The notes under the pieces are model-generated. The model saw nothing but the letters and a program-made list of their open reading frames with translations, did not search any database and was not told the DNA's origin. From Nonlabens antarcticus (GTDB lineage: Bacteria; Bacteroidota; Bacteroidia; Flavobacteriales; Flavobacteriaceae): DNA of 64,000 nt. The first letter of the stretch is position 1; every line of letters starts with the position of its first letter. The translations under genes and the position numbers were made by a program. The stretch is from positions 1-64,000 of the forward strand of contig NZ_JADFCO010000064.1 of NCBI RefSeq assembly GCF_015356755.1, given 5' to 3'. Below, in pieces: positions 9,457 through 17,952 of the stretch.

Positions 9457-10943
9457 TTCTCGAGTGGATTTGTATTATTATATACTCAGCATCATTAGTA
9501 ATGATTTTGTTTTATGCATTATCACAGCTCAACTTGCTGGTTAATTACCTGAAGGCTCATAAGGAAACCGCCGTAGAAATTGACCCTGTTTTCTTAAACC
9601 CTGATCAACTACCCTTTGTTACTATACAACTTCCTGTGTATAATGAATTGTACGTCATGAAGCGGCTATTGCAAAATATTGCGTTGATTGACTACCCTAA
9701 AAATAAATTAGAAATTCAGGTTCTGGATGATAGCACAGACGAATCTCTCGAAATCACCTCTAACGAGATTGATAAATTACAGATTTTGGGATTTGATATT
9801 GAGCATATTATGCGTGTGGACCGTGACGGTTATAAAGCTGGAGCGCTCAAAGAAGGATTGAAAACTGCCAAAGGGGAGTTCATAGCCATATTTGATGCTG
9901 ACTTTCTTCCTGATCCAGACTGGCTTCATAAAACCGTAGGGTATTTTCAGGATCCTGAAATAGGAGTGGTTCAAACACGATGGTCACACCTTAATCGTGA
10001 TTACAGTATTCTAACACAAGTCCAAGCGTTTGCACTAGACGCTCACTTTACACTGGAGCAGGTAGGTCGCAATTCTAAAGGACATTTTATCAACTTCAAT
10101 GGCACTGCTGGAATCTGGCGCAAACAAACCATTTACGATGCTGGTAACTGGCAAGGCGACACCTTGACGGAAGATCTAGATTTGAGTTATCGTGCCCAGC
10201 TTAAAAACTGGAAATTCAAATATCTAGAAAACGTTACCACACCTGCAGAACTCCCTATCGTTATCAGCGCCGCCCGCACACAGCAATTTCGATGGAATAA
10301 AGGCGGTGCAGAGAATTTTCAGAAAATGTTCAAGCGTGTTTTGAGCAGCGATCATTTGTCTTTCAAAACTAAATTTCACGGGATATTACACCTATTGAAT
10401 AGCACCATGTTTTTAAATGTACTCATAGTGGCCGTATTAAGTATCCCTATGCTTTATATTAAAAATGAGTACGAACACCTAAAGGTCTACTTCATTGTCA
10501 TGAGTTTTTTTGTGATTAGCACCGTGATATTTTTCATCTGTTATTGGTTTATGTACCGTAATATTTATGGTGGTGGTTTTAAGAAGTTTATTAGATACAT
10601 AGGAATGTTTTTCGCATTTTTTTCCATCGCTATGGGTTTTTCCTTACATAATTCCATTGCTGTAATAGAAGGTCATTTTGGGAAACGTAGCGAGTTTGTT
10701 CGCACGCCTAAATTTAATCTCTCAACCATCGGTAGCAATTGGAAAACAAATATCTATCTCAGAAAAAACATGAGTCCACATGTGATAGTTGAAGGATTAC
10801 TCACCTTATACTTTATTTTCGGCATGTACTCTGCATTTATAGTGGGCAATCAGGGTGGCGATTTTGGACTATTTCCGTTTCATTTAATGCTTGCATTAGG
10901 GTTCGGTTTTGTATTCATCCGTAGTTTAACCGACAAGCAGTAG
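9453..10943 (+). CDS. Membrane glycosyltransferase family 2 (cellulose-synthase-like, processive type)
   Basis: 496 aa. One N-terminal membrane helix, a GT2 domain (QLPVYNE, DDSTD, DADF near 150, TEDLDLS near 247, and QQFRW near 280, the processive-enzyme signature), then four or so membrane helices. Such proteins polymerise or add sugars at the inner face of the cytoplasmic membrane. It overlaps the upstream GT2 by 4 nt and touches the next gene, so the three are surely cotranscribed. The product is unknown. Confidence 0.85.
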   Translation: MILEWICIIIYSASLVMILFYALSQLNLLVNYLKAHKETAVEIDPVFLNPDQLPFVTIQLPVYNELYVMKRLLQNIALIDYPKNKLEIQVLDDSTDESLEITSNEIDKLQILGFDIEHIMRVDRDGYKAGALKEGLKTAKGEFIAIFDADFLPDPDWLHKTVGYFQDPEIGVVQTRWSHLNRDYSILTQVQAFALDAHFTLEQVGRNSKGHFINFNGTAGIWRKQTIYDAGNWQGDTLTEDLDLSYRAQLKNWKFKYLENVTTPAELPIVISAARTQQFRWNKGGAENFQKMFKRVLSSDHLSFKTKFHGILHLLNSTMFLNVLIVAVLSIPMLYIKNEYEHLKVYFIVMSFFVISTVIFFICYWFMYRNIYGGGFKKFIRYIGMFFAFFSIAMGFSLHNSIAVIEGHFGKRSEFVRTPKFNLSTIGSNWKTNIYLRKNMSPHVIVEGLLTLYFIFGMYSAFIVGNQGGDFGLFPFHLMLALGFGFVFIRSLTDKQ

Positions 10944-12344
10944 ATGAAGTCGCGTTTACAGAATGGCTTTGGAATATTATTGATTCTTAGTTTTTTTTGT
11001 TACGCTATATTTAGTTCGCTTTCGCGAAAGCAGTTTTCTGATAGCCTTATTTGCTATGCAGGATTATTTGTGCTCTTTTTTGGATTTTACTGGATCTCAA
11101 AAAAAGCCGAAGCTAAAAACCTCTCCTTATTTCCAGCTTATCTAGGAAAATGGTTGCGGCAACCCTCGTATATAATAGCCTGGTTTTTTGCAGGAATCGC
11201 GCTGCGGCTCGTATTTTTATGGGATACTCCTAATTTGTCTCAGGATTTCTTTAGGTTCATTTGGGATGGGCATCTACTTCTCAATGGCTTGAATCCGTAT
11301 CTCTATTTACCTGATGATATCATCAAATCAACTGCCGACTTCATTCCAAATGCTACATTTTTACATGCATCAATGGGCGAGCTATCTAGCGGTCATTACA
11401 CGAATTACCCACCTCTCAACCAACTTTTCTTTGCTGTTGCGGCTTATTTAGGTGGTGAAAGCATGCTTGCTAGTGTTATCTGGATGCGGTTGTTTATAAT
11501 ATGTTTTGATATTCTAATATTCATATATGGACTTAAGTTATTGGGATTATTAGGAAAACCAGATTACTTGATGCTTTTATACTTTTTGAATCCTTTTATT
11601 ATTATTGAATTAACCGGAAACCTACACTGGGAAGGCGTGATGGCTTGCTTGATGCTGATGGGAGTTTACTATTTCATAAGCTATGACCGCATCAAAAGTC
11701 CCATCTTTTTGGGTTTTGGAATCTTGTTAAAACTGCTTCCTTTGATGATTTTACCATTGTTAATCAAAGGAATGCGCTGGAAAAAGGCCGTATGGTATTT
11801 TTTAATATTGACAGCAACGGTCTCTTTGGGTTTTGCACCTTTTATATCGCAACAGCTGATCTCAAATTACAGTTCTTCCGTAGGACTATGGTTTGGAACT
11901 TTTGAATTTAATGCCAGTATTTACTACCTGATTCGATATATCGGTTTTGAGATTACTGGTTACAATATCATAGGCATTGTTGGCAAGATCCTACCGTTAG
12001 TAACGTTTATGGTTATTTTATTGTTCGCCGCCATTAGAAAAAACCAATTTCCAGAAATTCTGCTGGGAAGTATTCTGTTTTCGTTCACGGTATATATAAT
12101 GCTTTCCACCACCGTCCATCCCTGGTATTTGACCATTCCATTATTGTTTTCCATATTCACCAGATATAGATATATGGTGCTATGGAGTGCCTTAGTATTT
12201 TTGAGTTATTCTGCTTATTCAAATCTAGATTTTCAAGAAAATTTGTGGTTGATAGGTATAGAATATGCTTTAGTTTTAGGGTTCCTCATTTATGAACTCA
12301 CAAAAAATTCTAATTATCTAGTACAACCACCACACGCAGATTAG
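10944..12344 (+). CDS. Multi-pass membrane glycosyltransferase (GT87/mannosyltransferase-like)
   Basis: 466 aa with about ten or more hydrophobic segments. A loop with SQDFFRFIWDGHLLLNGLNP resembles the acidic first loop of polyprenol-phosphate-sugar-dependent GT-C enzymes. The start follows the previous stop without a gap. It would take sugar from the lipid carrier made by the first gene (inference). The palindrome at 11018-11031 is read in this gene as Ser-Leu-Ser-Arg-Lys in the loop after the first helix. Confidence 0.75.
   Translation: MKSRLQNGFGILLILSFFCYAIFSSLSRKQFSDSLICYAGLFVLFFGFYWISKKAEAKNLSLFPAYLGKWLRQPSYIIAWFFAGIALRLVFLWDTPNLSQDFFRFIWDGHLLLNGLNPYLYLPDDIIKSTADFIPNATFLHASMGELSSGHYTNYPPLNQLFFAVAAYLGGESMLASVIWMRLFIICFDILIFIYGLKLLGLLGKPDYLMLLYFLNPFIIIELTGNLHWEGVMACLMLMGVYYFISYDRIKSPIFLGFGILLKLLPLMILPLLIKGMRWKKAVWYFLILTATVSLGFAPFISQQLISNYSSSVGLWFGTFEFNASIYYLIRYIGFEITGYNIIGIVGKILPLVTFMVILLFAAIRKNQFPEILLGSILFSFTVYIMLSTTVHPWYLTIPLLFSIFTRYRYMVLWSALVFLSYSAYSNLDFQENLWLIGIEYALVLGFLIYELTKNSNYLVQPPHAD
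11018..11031. repeat. Palindrome copy 3 (inside the GT-C gene)
   Basis: Exact 14-bp core. Read in frame as TCG CTT TCG CGA AAG, Leu-Ser-Arg-Lys. Confidence 0.95.
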
Positions 12345-12471
12345 TTTTTATGTAGCTGAAAATTAGTAGATTGTCACGATTGTCCTATAAGTGTCGCATA
12401 TAAGTCGATCTGATTATTGATATTTAAGGATTGGCTCCAGCTACATTTGGACTAACAAATAATTCAAGATC

Positions 12472-13047
12472 ATGGAATCCATAGCCGCCAAAATAAAGCA
12501 AGCTCGCATCAAGAAGGGAATGTCTCAAGAAGAGCTCGCAGAAGGTTCCCAGATAAGTCTGCGCACCGTTCAACGCATCGAGAGCGGTCAAAATGAACCA
12601 CGAGGCAAAACATTACAGCTCATTTGCGAAACCTTGCAAATCAATATTGAGGATTTGTTGGATTATGGAAAGCATGAAGACCGGCAGTTCTTAATGTTCT
12701 TTCATTTGTCGGTTATTACGGGTGCTTTTATTCCCGTCGGAAACATCATTTTGCCATTGGTATTATGGATGACTAAGAAAGATAAAATTGTTGGGTTACA
12801 TAGAATTGGAGCAAAACTTTTAAACTTTCAATTGGTGTGGACATTTTTTGCATATGCAACACCAATTTTATTTAGCATTTTTATCTCAGGACCTCTAATT
12901 AATATTGACTTTGACCCTGTTACCGTAACTCTACTTCAAATATTTGGGCTGAGTACAATCAATTACTTGTTTGCTATCCTTTTTGGGATCCAAAACTATC
13001 GCGGTAAACAAATAACCTATCCCAGTATTATTCCTATGATCAGATAA
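12472..13047 (+). CDS. XRE-family regulator fused to a DUF4870-like membrane domain
   Basis: 191 aa. Residues 5-60 form an HTH of the Cro/C1 type (KIKQARIKKGMSQEELAEGSQISLRTVQRIESG). Residues 70-191 carry about four hydrophobic helices with a VLWMTKKDKIVGLH loop, which resembles DUF4870. A membrane-tethered DNA-binding protein is therefore likely; target and signal are unknown. It ends at a terminator shared with the converging lipoprotein gene. Confidence 0.82.
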   Translation: MESIAAKIKQARIKKGMSQEELAEGSQISLRTVQRIESGQNEPRGKTLQLICETLQINIEDLLDYGKHEDRQFLMFFHLSVITGAFIPVGNIILPLVLWMTKKDKIVGLHRIGAKLLNFQLVWTFFAYATPILFSIFISGPLINIDFDPVTVTLLQIFGLSTINYLFAILFGIQNYRGKQITYPSIIPMIR

Positions 13048-13073
13048 CTCTTCTGGGTTATGAGAAATTAAAA

Positions 13074-13106
13074 AAACTGCTTTAAGATTATTACTCAAAG
13101 CAGTTT
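13074..13106. terminator. Bidirectional terminator between convergent genes
   Basis: AAACTGCTTT (13074-13083) pairs perfectly with AAAGCAGTTT (13097-13106). A T-run follows on the minus strand and a T-rich stretch on the plus strand. It separates the XRE gene from the convergent lipoprotein gene. Confidence 0.85.
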
Positions 13107-13129
13107 GATAATTTTTGGCCTCACTTAAA

Positions 13130-13582
13130 TTACAAAGGTTCTACCGATTCTATCAATTCAAACTCTAATTCACCACTATCACTCAGTTGGTATTTATATA
13201 GACTTCTACCTAATATATGTCCATCTTCATAGTCAGCGATCAGCCATTCTGCTCCCAATAGCTGAACACGAACGAAATGCATCTTACCACCAAGAACTGC
13301 TTCTAATGGGATCAACTCTGGTCTGGAACGAAGTGTTTTCTCAATAAATTCTTCTGGACTATCAATGTTGTGTTTCTCGAATTGCTTACCATGAAATGCC
13401 TTGTTAAACCAGTAATTTGACTCTGGAGTTTGCGTGCTCAATACATTTAATAATGAATCGTATCGTACCTCCAAGGCTTGTTGTTGAAATACCTGGTTAT
13501 TCTCTTCCGATTTATCTTTTGGGGTTTCCGTGCAACTAGAGATGAAAAATAAAATTGAAATTAACACTATTGCTTTGTTCAT
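13130..13582 (-). CDS. Small lipoprotein of unknown function
   Basis: 150 aa. I chose the ATG at 13582 because it gives a lipoprotein signal (MNKAIVLISILFFISSC). The mature part has an LNVLSTQTP region, a 'HFVRVQLLGAEWLIADYEDGH' like beta segment and an acidic end. I do not recognise the family. It sits between two terminators, so it is transcribed alone. Confidence 0.7.
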   Translation of the reverse strand: MNKAIVLISILFFISSCTETPKDKSEENNQVFQQQALEVRYDSLLNVLSTQTPESNYWFNKAFHGKQFEKHNIDSPEEFIEKTLRSRPELIPLEAVLGGKMHFVRVQLLGAEWLIADYEDGHILGRSLYKYQLSDSGELEFELIESVEPL

Positions 13583-13602
13583 CTGAATAGAAATTATGTA
13601 AA

Positions 13603-13628
13603 GCTGCCGCAAGATCTCTTGAGGCAGC
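13603..13628 (-). terminator. Terminator of the GNAT-nitrilase gene
   Basis: GCTGCC (13603-13608) pairs with GGCAGC (13623-13628), and CAAGA pairs with TCTTG inside, with one G/A mismatch. A short T-run follows on the minus strand. Confidence 0.7.
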
Positions 13629-13659
13629 CTTTGAATTTTGTGAGTTGATAAACCCTTAA

Positions 13660-15210
13660 TTATTTAAGTTTTTTCTTTTTAACACTATACAAGTCGGTAC
13701 GACGATCTTTAATGTTTTTAACCGCACCATAATTATGCAGTTCTTTTAATAAATCAAGATCCACATCTGCCACCAGGATCATCTCAGTATTAGGCGTTGC
13801 TTCTGCTTTGACTCCGTTTGCTGGGAAAGCAAAATCACAAGGTGTAAACACGGCACTCTGGGCATAAGAAATGTCCATATTTTCCACGGCAGGTAAATTT
13901 CCAACGCTACCAGCAATAGCTACATAACATTCATTCTCGACCGCTCGAGCCTGACAACACAAGCGAACTCGTGCATATGCATTCTGTGTGTCTGTTAAGA
14001 AGGGAACAAATAGAATTTGCATTCCATCTTCCATCATAATTCGACTAAGTTCAGGGAACTCGCTGTCATAACAAATCAGGATGCCTATTTTCCCGCAATC
14101 GGTGTCAAAAGTTTGAATTTTGTTTCCACCCTTTAGTCCCCAGACTTTCTCCTCGTCAGGTGTAACATGGATTTTTTCATAGCGTTCTATAGTTCCATCA
14201 CGCCTGCAAAGGTTTCCAATATTATATAGCTGCCCATCAATAATTTCAGGCATAGAACCCGTAATAATATTGATGTTGTACTTTATGCTCAACTCAGAAA
14301 ACCGCTCGCGTATCATCACGGTATATTTAGCAAGCTCTCGTATGGCATCACTGACGCTGTGGTCATTATATGCCGCCATTAAAGGCGCATTAAAGTATTC
14401 TGGAAAGAGGGCAAAATCAGATCTATAGGCGGCTAGTGCATCAACAAAGTATTCTACTTGTTGCATGAGTTCCTCAAAACCAGAATAGGGACGCATTTGC
14501 CACTGGATCAAGCCTAATCTTACCGTACTCTTTACCGTTTTTGTGTCGTCAGCCTTAAGCGGTGCGGTATAATAGATATTATCCCATTCTAATAAAACGG
14601 CATACTGTTTAGAAGCAGCATCTTCTTCAAGATAATTTTTAAGTACTCGTGAGACGTGGAAATCATTGCTCAGTTGAAAGTTCAAGACAGGGTCATTGAT
14701 CTCTTTCATGCGTACTTTCTCAATGTACTGTTTAGGAGTTAAATCCTTTGAGTGGTTGTGATATCCAGGAATTCTACCGCCAAAAGCGATTCCTCTTAAA
14801 TTGAGGTTCTCGCACAATTCCTTACGATAGTCGTACAAACGCCTTCCTAATCGCATCCCTCGATACTGTGGTTTTATAAAGACCTCAATTCCATAGAGAA
14901 CATCACCATCTGCATCGTGTGTTCCAAATTCATAACTACCAGTTACTTGTTCATAGGTGTATTGTCCTCTAAAATCATCGTAATTCACGATAATAGTAAG
15001 CGCACAAGCCACGATTTCTTCATTGACTTTGAGTACTACTTGCCCTTCAGGAAATTTCTTTACTAAGGTTTTTATTTGTTCTTTATCCCATATAGAATCA
15101 GGTAGGTTTGAATAGGAATCGATCATGGCATGTCTCAGCTCATTATAATCGCTTACCTGTAAAAATTCCAGATTTAAATTATCAATTTTATCCATCGGTA
15201 CCGTACTCAT
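13660..15210 (-). CDS. Bifunctional GNAT acetyltransferase / carbon-nitrogen hydrolase fusion
   Basis: 516 aa. Residues 15-215 are a GNAT domain (KPQYRGMRLGRRLYDYRKEL is the acetyl-CoA-binding turn). Residues 230-510 are a nitrilase-family amidohydrolase with the catalytic triad Glu271 (LFPEYFN), Lys346 (YEKIHVTPDE) and Cys380 (ILICYDSEFPE). This fusion is a known, widely distributed architecture; its substrate is not established to my knowledge. An ATG 15 nt downstream is an alternative start. It is bounded by terminators on both sides. Confidence 0.9.
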   Translation of the reverse strand: MSTVPMDKIDNLNLEFLQVSDYNELRHAMIDSYSNLPDSIWDKEQIKTLVKKFPEGQVVLKVNEEIVACALTIIVNYDDFRGQYTYEQVTGSYEFGTHDADGDVLYGIEVFIKPQYRGMRLGRRLYDYRKELCENLNLRGIAFGGRIPGYHNHSKDLTPKQYIEKVRMKEINDPVLNFQLSNDFHVSRVLKNYLEEDAASKQYAVLLEWDNIYYTAPLKADDTKTVKSTVRLGLIQWQMRPYSGFEELMQQVEYFVDALAAYRSDFALFPEYFNAPLMAAYNDHSVSDAIRELAKYTVMIRERFSELSIKYNINIITGSMPEIIDGQLYNIGNLCRRDGTIERYEKIHVTPDEEKVWGLKGGNKIQTFDTDCGKIGILICYDSEFPELSRIMMEDGMQILFVPFLTDTQNAYARVRLCCQARAVENECYVAIAGSVGNLPAVENMDISYAQSAVFTPCDFAFPANGVKAEATPNTEMILVADVDLDLLKELHNYGAVKNIKDRRTDLYSVKKKKLK

Positions 15211-15304
15211 ATTCTAGTGTTGTCTTGTTATTGTCGTTGAACCTAATATAGGATAAGAGGTCTTCATGTTTTATTGTAATGCTGTTAATTTTAGCACTTA
15301 AAAA

Positions 15305-15336
15305 ACCTGTAATCCACTTTGAAGTGGCTTACAGGT
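15305..15336 (-). terminator. Terminator of the 15.4-kb lipoprotein gene
   Basis: ACCTGTAA (15305-15312) pairs with TTACAGGT (15329-15336), with an inner CCACTT/AAGTGG stem and one mismatch. On the minus strand the stem runs into TTTTTT. Confidence 0.85.
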
Positions 15337-15408
15337 AATTGTTATGATATTTAATATGATGCTGGTACTCTTAAATAACAGCTTTGCGTCGCAATACTGC
15401 TCTCAAGT

Positions 15409-15831
15409 TTATCGCCTTGAATCAGATCGATTATGTGTAGTTATGCCTTTGAAGTCAACATAATGATTACAATCGCTTGTGCATGAAAAAGAAAGTGTTT
15501 TCCACGCAGTACCGTACAAACTCTCTAACGTCGCACCATTGTCCGTAGGAACGATTCTGAATTTGAATTCCGGCAAATCGTCGCTCAGATTGATTTCTTC
15601 GTTAGACTCGTCAGCCATACCATAAGCATTGATAACCTGAGATCGATTGTTGTTTTTAGTCCAAGATAGCTCTGTCCAGGCACATCCTTCTGTACATTCC
15701 AGTTTTACAGTACCATTATTTACTTCTAGGATGCTAATTTTAAAATTCTCAGATACTTTATCTTTTCCTTTGGTAGAGCCACAGGAAGCAAGAACAACTC
15801 CCATCAATAATGTCAAAAATATATTTCTCAT
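15409..15831 (-). CDS. Small lipoprotein of unknown function
   Basis: 140 aa. Lipoprotein signal MRNIFLTLLMGVVLASC. The mature region has four further Cys residues in two pairs (CTEGCAW and CTSDCNH), which suggests two disulfides and a compact periplasmic or surface domain. I do not recognise a named family. It is transcribed alone and ends at a strong terminator. Confidence 0.75.
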   Translation of the reverse strand: MRNIFLTLLMGVVLASCGSTKGKDKVSENFKISILEVNNGTVKLECTEGCAWTELSWTKNNNRSQVINAYGMADESNEEINLSDDLPEFKFRIVPTDNGATLESLYGTAWKTLSFSCTSDCNHYVDFKGITTHNRSDSRR

Positions 15832-15976
15832 AATAGATGTTTTATAAATAGTTTGGATAATACCGATATGCTTTAAAGTTAATCATTTCGCTCGATGACT
15901 TAATGCTTGTCGTTTTTACTAGATATACTTATACAGCATAAAGACCATTACCTTTTTTATCAGGTGCTAGCCTAGT

Positions 15977-16945
15977 TTACATTTCCAGTAAGTAAGCAAA
16001 GATCAATGGAGCAACAATTGTCGCATCACTTTCTACAATAAATTTAGGGGTGTCAATATCTAATTTACCCCAAGTAATTTTCTCATTAGGTACAGCTCCC
16101 GAGTAACTCCCATAACTGGTCGTAGAATCAGAAATCTGACAGAAATAACTCCAGAATGGCGTGTCAGTGCGTTCCATATCTTGATACAACATAGGTACAA
16201 CACAGATGGGGAAATCTCCCGCAATTCCTCCACCTATTTGGAAGAACCCTATACCGTTCTTGCTGTTGTCTGTGTACCAGTCTGCGAGATAAGTCATGTA
16301 TTCGATCCCACTTTTTACGGTGCTCGCTTTGAGCTCGCCTTTCAAGACATAGCTGGCAAAAATATTTCCCATCGTACTGTCTTCCCATCCAGGAACAACC
16401 ATCGGCAAGTTTGCTTTGGCAGCGGCATACATCCACGAGTTCTCAATCGGGATCTCATAGTGCTCTTCCAGGACGCCACTCAATAATAATTTATACATGT
16501 ATTCATGCGGGAAATAACGCTCGCCTTTCGCTTCTGCATCTTTCCATATTTTTACGATATGCTCTTGTATTCTTCTAAAAGCTTCCTCTTCTGGAATACA
16601 CGTGTCCGTCACCCGGTTCAGTCCTTTTTCCAGTAATGCATATTCATCTTGCGGCGTCAGATCACGATAGTTAGGAACTCTTTTATAATGAGAATGCGCC
16701 ACAAGGTTCATGACATCTTCCTCTAGGTTTGCACCGGTACAGGAAATGATCTGTAATTTATCTTTACGAATCATTTCGGCAAAAATCTTACCGATTTCTG
16801 CGGTACTCATAGCTCCAGCTAGGGAAACCAGCATTTTGGAACCTTTATTCAATTGATCCTCGTACCCTTTGGCGGCATCCACTAGGGCAGCGCTGTTAAA
16901 GTGTAGGAAGTATTTTTCTATAAATTCTGTAATCGGCTTACTCAT
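15977..16945 (-). CDS. Deoxyhypusine-synthase-like enzyme, probable homospermidine-forming
   Basis: 322 aa. Deoxyhypusine synthase family (NAD-dependent aminobutyl transfer from spermidine). The catalytic Lys is present as Lys294 in ITWGKLD, matching the SWGKI site of the eukaryotic enzyme. Bacteria lack eIF5A, so the acceptor must be something else. The gene is third in an operon after arginine decarboxylase and agmatinase, which make putrescine, and flavobacteria are known for homospermidine as main polyamine. Use of putrescine as acceptor to give homospermidine is therefore my inference. Confidence 0.82.
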   Translation of the reverse strand: MSKPITEFIEKYFLHFNSAALVDAAKGYEDQLNKGSKMLVSLAGAMSTAEIGKIFAEMIRKDKLQIISCTGANLEEDVMNLVAHSHYKRVPNYRDLTPQDEYALLEKGLNRVTDTCIPEEEAFRRIQEHIVKIWKDAEAKGERYFPHEYMYKLLLSGVLEEHYEIPIENSWMYAAAKANLPMVVPGWEDSTMGNIFASYVLKGELKASTVKSGIEYMTYLADWYTDNSKNGIGFFQIGGGIAGDFPICVVPMLYQDMERTDTPFWSYFCQISDSTTSYGSYSGAVPNEKITWGKLDIDTPKFIVESDATIVAPLIFAYLLEM

Positions 16946-16963
16946 AGTTTTGATTTAAAAGGA

Positions 16964-17902
16964 CTAATCCTCATTTATGTTCTTCATTTTCTTCAATCCC
17001 GCTTTCGCGAAAGCGTTTTCAGCATCATATCCAGCCTCACCTTCCAGGGCAATATCTTTAAACTTGTAGCTCAACATTTTATAATACAATTTTGCCGCAA
17101 GGAAATCAGACGCCTTCTCATTAGGGTTGGGGCACAATTCAACAATGTCAAATCCTACCACATTCTTCTCTTCAAAAACACCTTTTAGAAATTCTAATGT
17201 CTCATACCAGAATAAACCTCCTGGCTCCGGAGTCCCAGTAGATGGACAAATTGAAGGGTCAAAACCGTCCAAGTCTATGGTGATAAACACGTTGTCCGTC
17301 AAGGCTTCTGTAGCTTTTTCCTGCCAGTAATCATCTTGCGCCATATCGTGCGCATAAAAAGTCTTTTCATCCTCATTGATTCCCAACTCTGCACTGTCCA
17401 TGCTACGAATACCTACCTGTATCAGATTTGTAGTTTGACTGGCCTCATAAACGGCACAGGCATGGTTACAGGAACTGCCGTCGTATTCTTTTCTCAAATC
17501 TGCATGCGCATCAATTTGCAGCACGCTCAAGTTTTCAAACATTTCATTAAAAGCACGTATGCTTCCTATAGAAATAGAATGTTCCCCCCCAAAAAGGGTT
17601 ACGAACTTATTCTTCTTGATATATTTTTTAGTGATTGCGTGAACAGCATCTACCATCGCTTCTGGCGAACTATTTTCTGTTACAGCATTTGCTAAAAATA
17701 CACCGTGTTGGTAAACTTCTGTATCGGTTTCAATATCGTATAATTCCATGTTGCGACTCGCGTCCAGGAATGCATCAGGACCTTTGTCTGCTCCTTTTTG
17801 CCAGGTGCTGGTTCCATCATAGGGAACCGGAATAAGAACAATGGAGGCTTTGTCTAATCCAGCATATTCATCTTCAATGCCGGCATAATTTTTAGTGCTC
17901 AT
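16964..17902 (-). CDS. speB: Agmatinase (ureohydrolase family)
   Basis: 312 aa. Arginase/agmatinase fold with the manganese ligand motifs GGEHS, DAHAD (QIDAHADLR) and the ITIDLDGFDPS signature. It would hydrolyse agmatine to putrescine and urea. It lies 50 nt after the arginine decarboxylase and 18 nt before the deoxyhypusine-synthase-like gene, so the three form an operon. The C-terminus carries a palindrome copy read as Ala-Phe-Ala-Lys-Ala (17001-17016). Confidence 0.92.
   Translation of the reverse strand: MSTKNYAGIEDEYAGLDKASIVLIPVPYDGTSTWQKGADKGPDAFLDASRNMELYDIETDTEVYQHGVFLANAVTENSSPEAMVDAVHAITKKYIKKNKFVTLFGGEHSISIGSIRAFNEMFENLSVLQIDAHADLRKEYDGSSCNHACAVYEASQTTNLIQVGIRSMDSAELGINEDEKTFYAHDMAQDDYWQEKATEALTDNVFITIDLDGFDPSICPSTGTPEPGGLFWYETLEFLKGVFEEKNVVGFDIVELCPNPNEKASDFLAAKLYYKMLSYKFKDIALEGEAGYDAENAFAKAGLKKMKNINED
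17001..17016. repeat. Palindrome copy 4 (inside speB)
   Basis: 16-bp perfect palindrome CGCTTTCGCGAAAGCG in the 3' part of speB, read as Ala-Phe-Ala-Lys-Ala. Confidence 0.95.
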
Positions 17903-17952
17903 GAGAAAATAGTTAAAATCAAGGAATAAATATAATTAATAATCTGGGCTCA

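Noticed and set aside
16177-16945. eIF5A hypusine modification in a bacterium
   Set aside because: No eIF5A homologue is expected in Bacteroidota; the operon context favours small polyamine synthesis.
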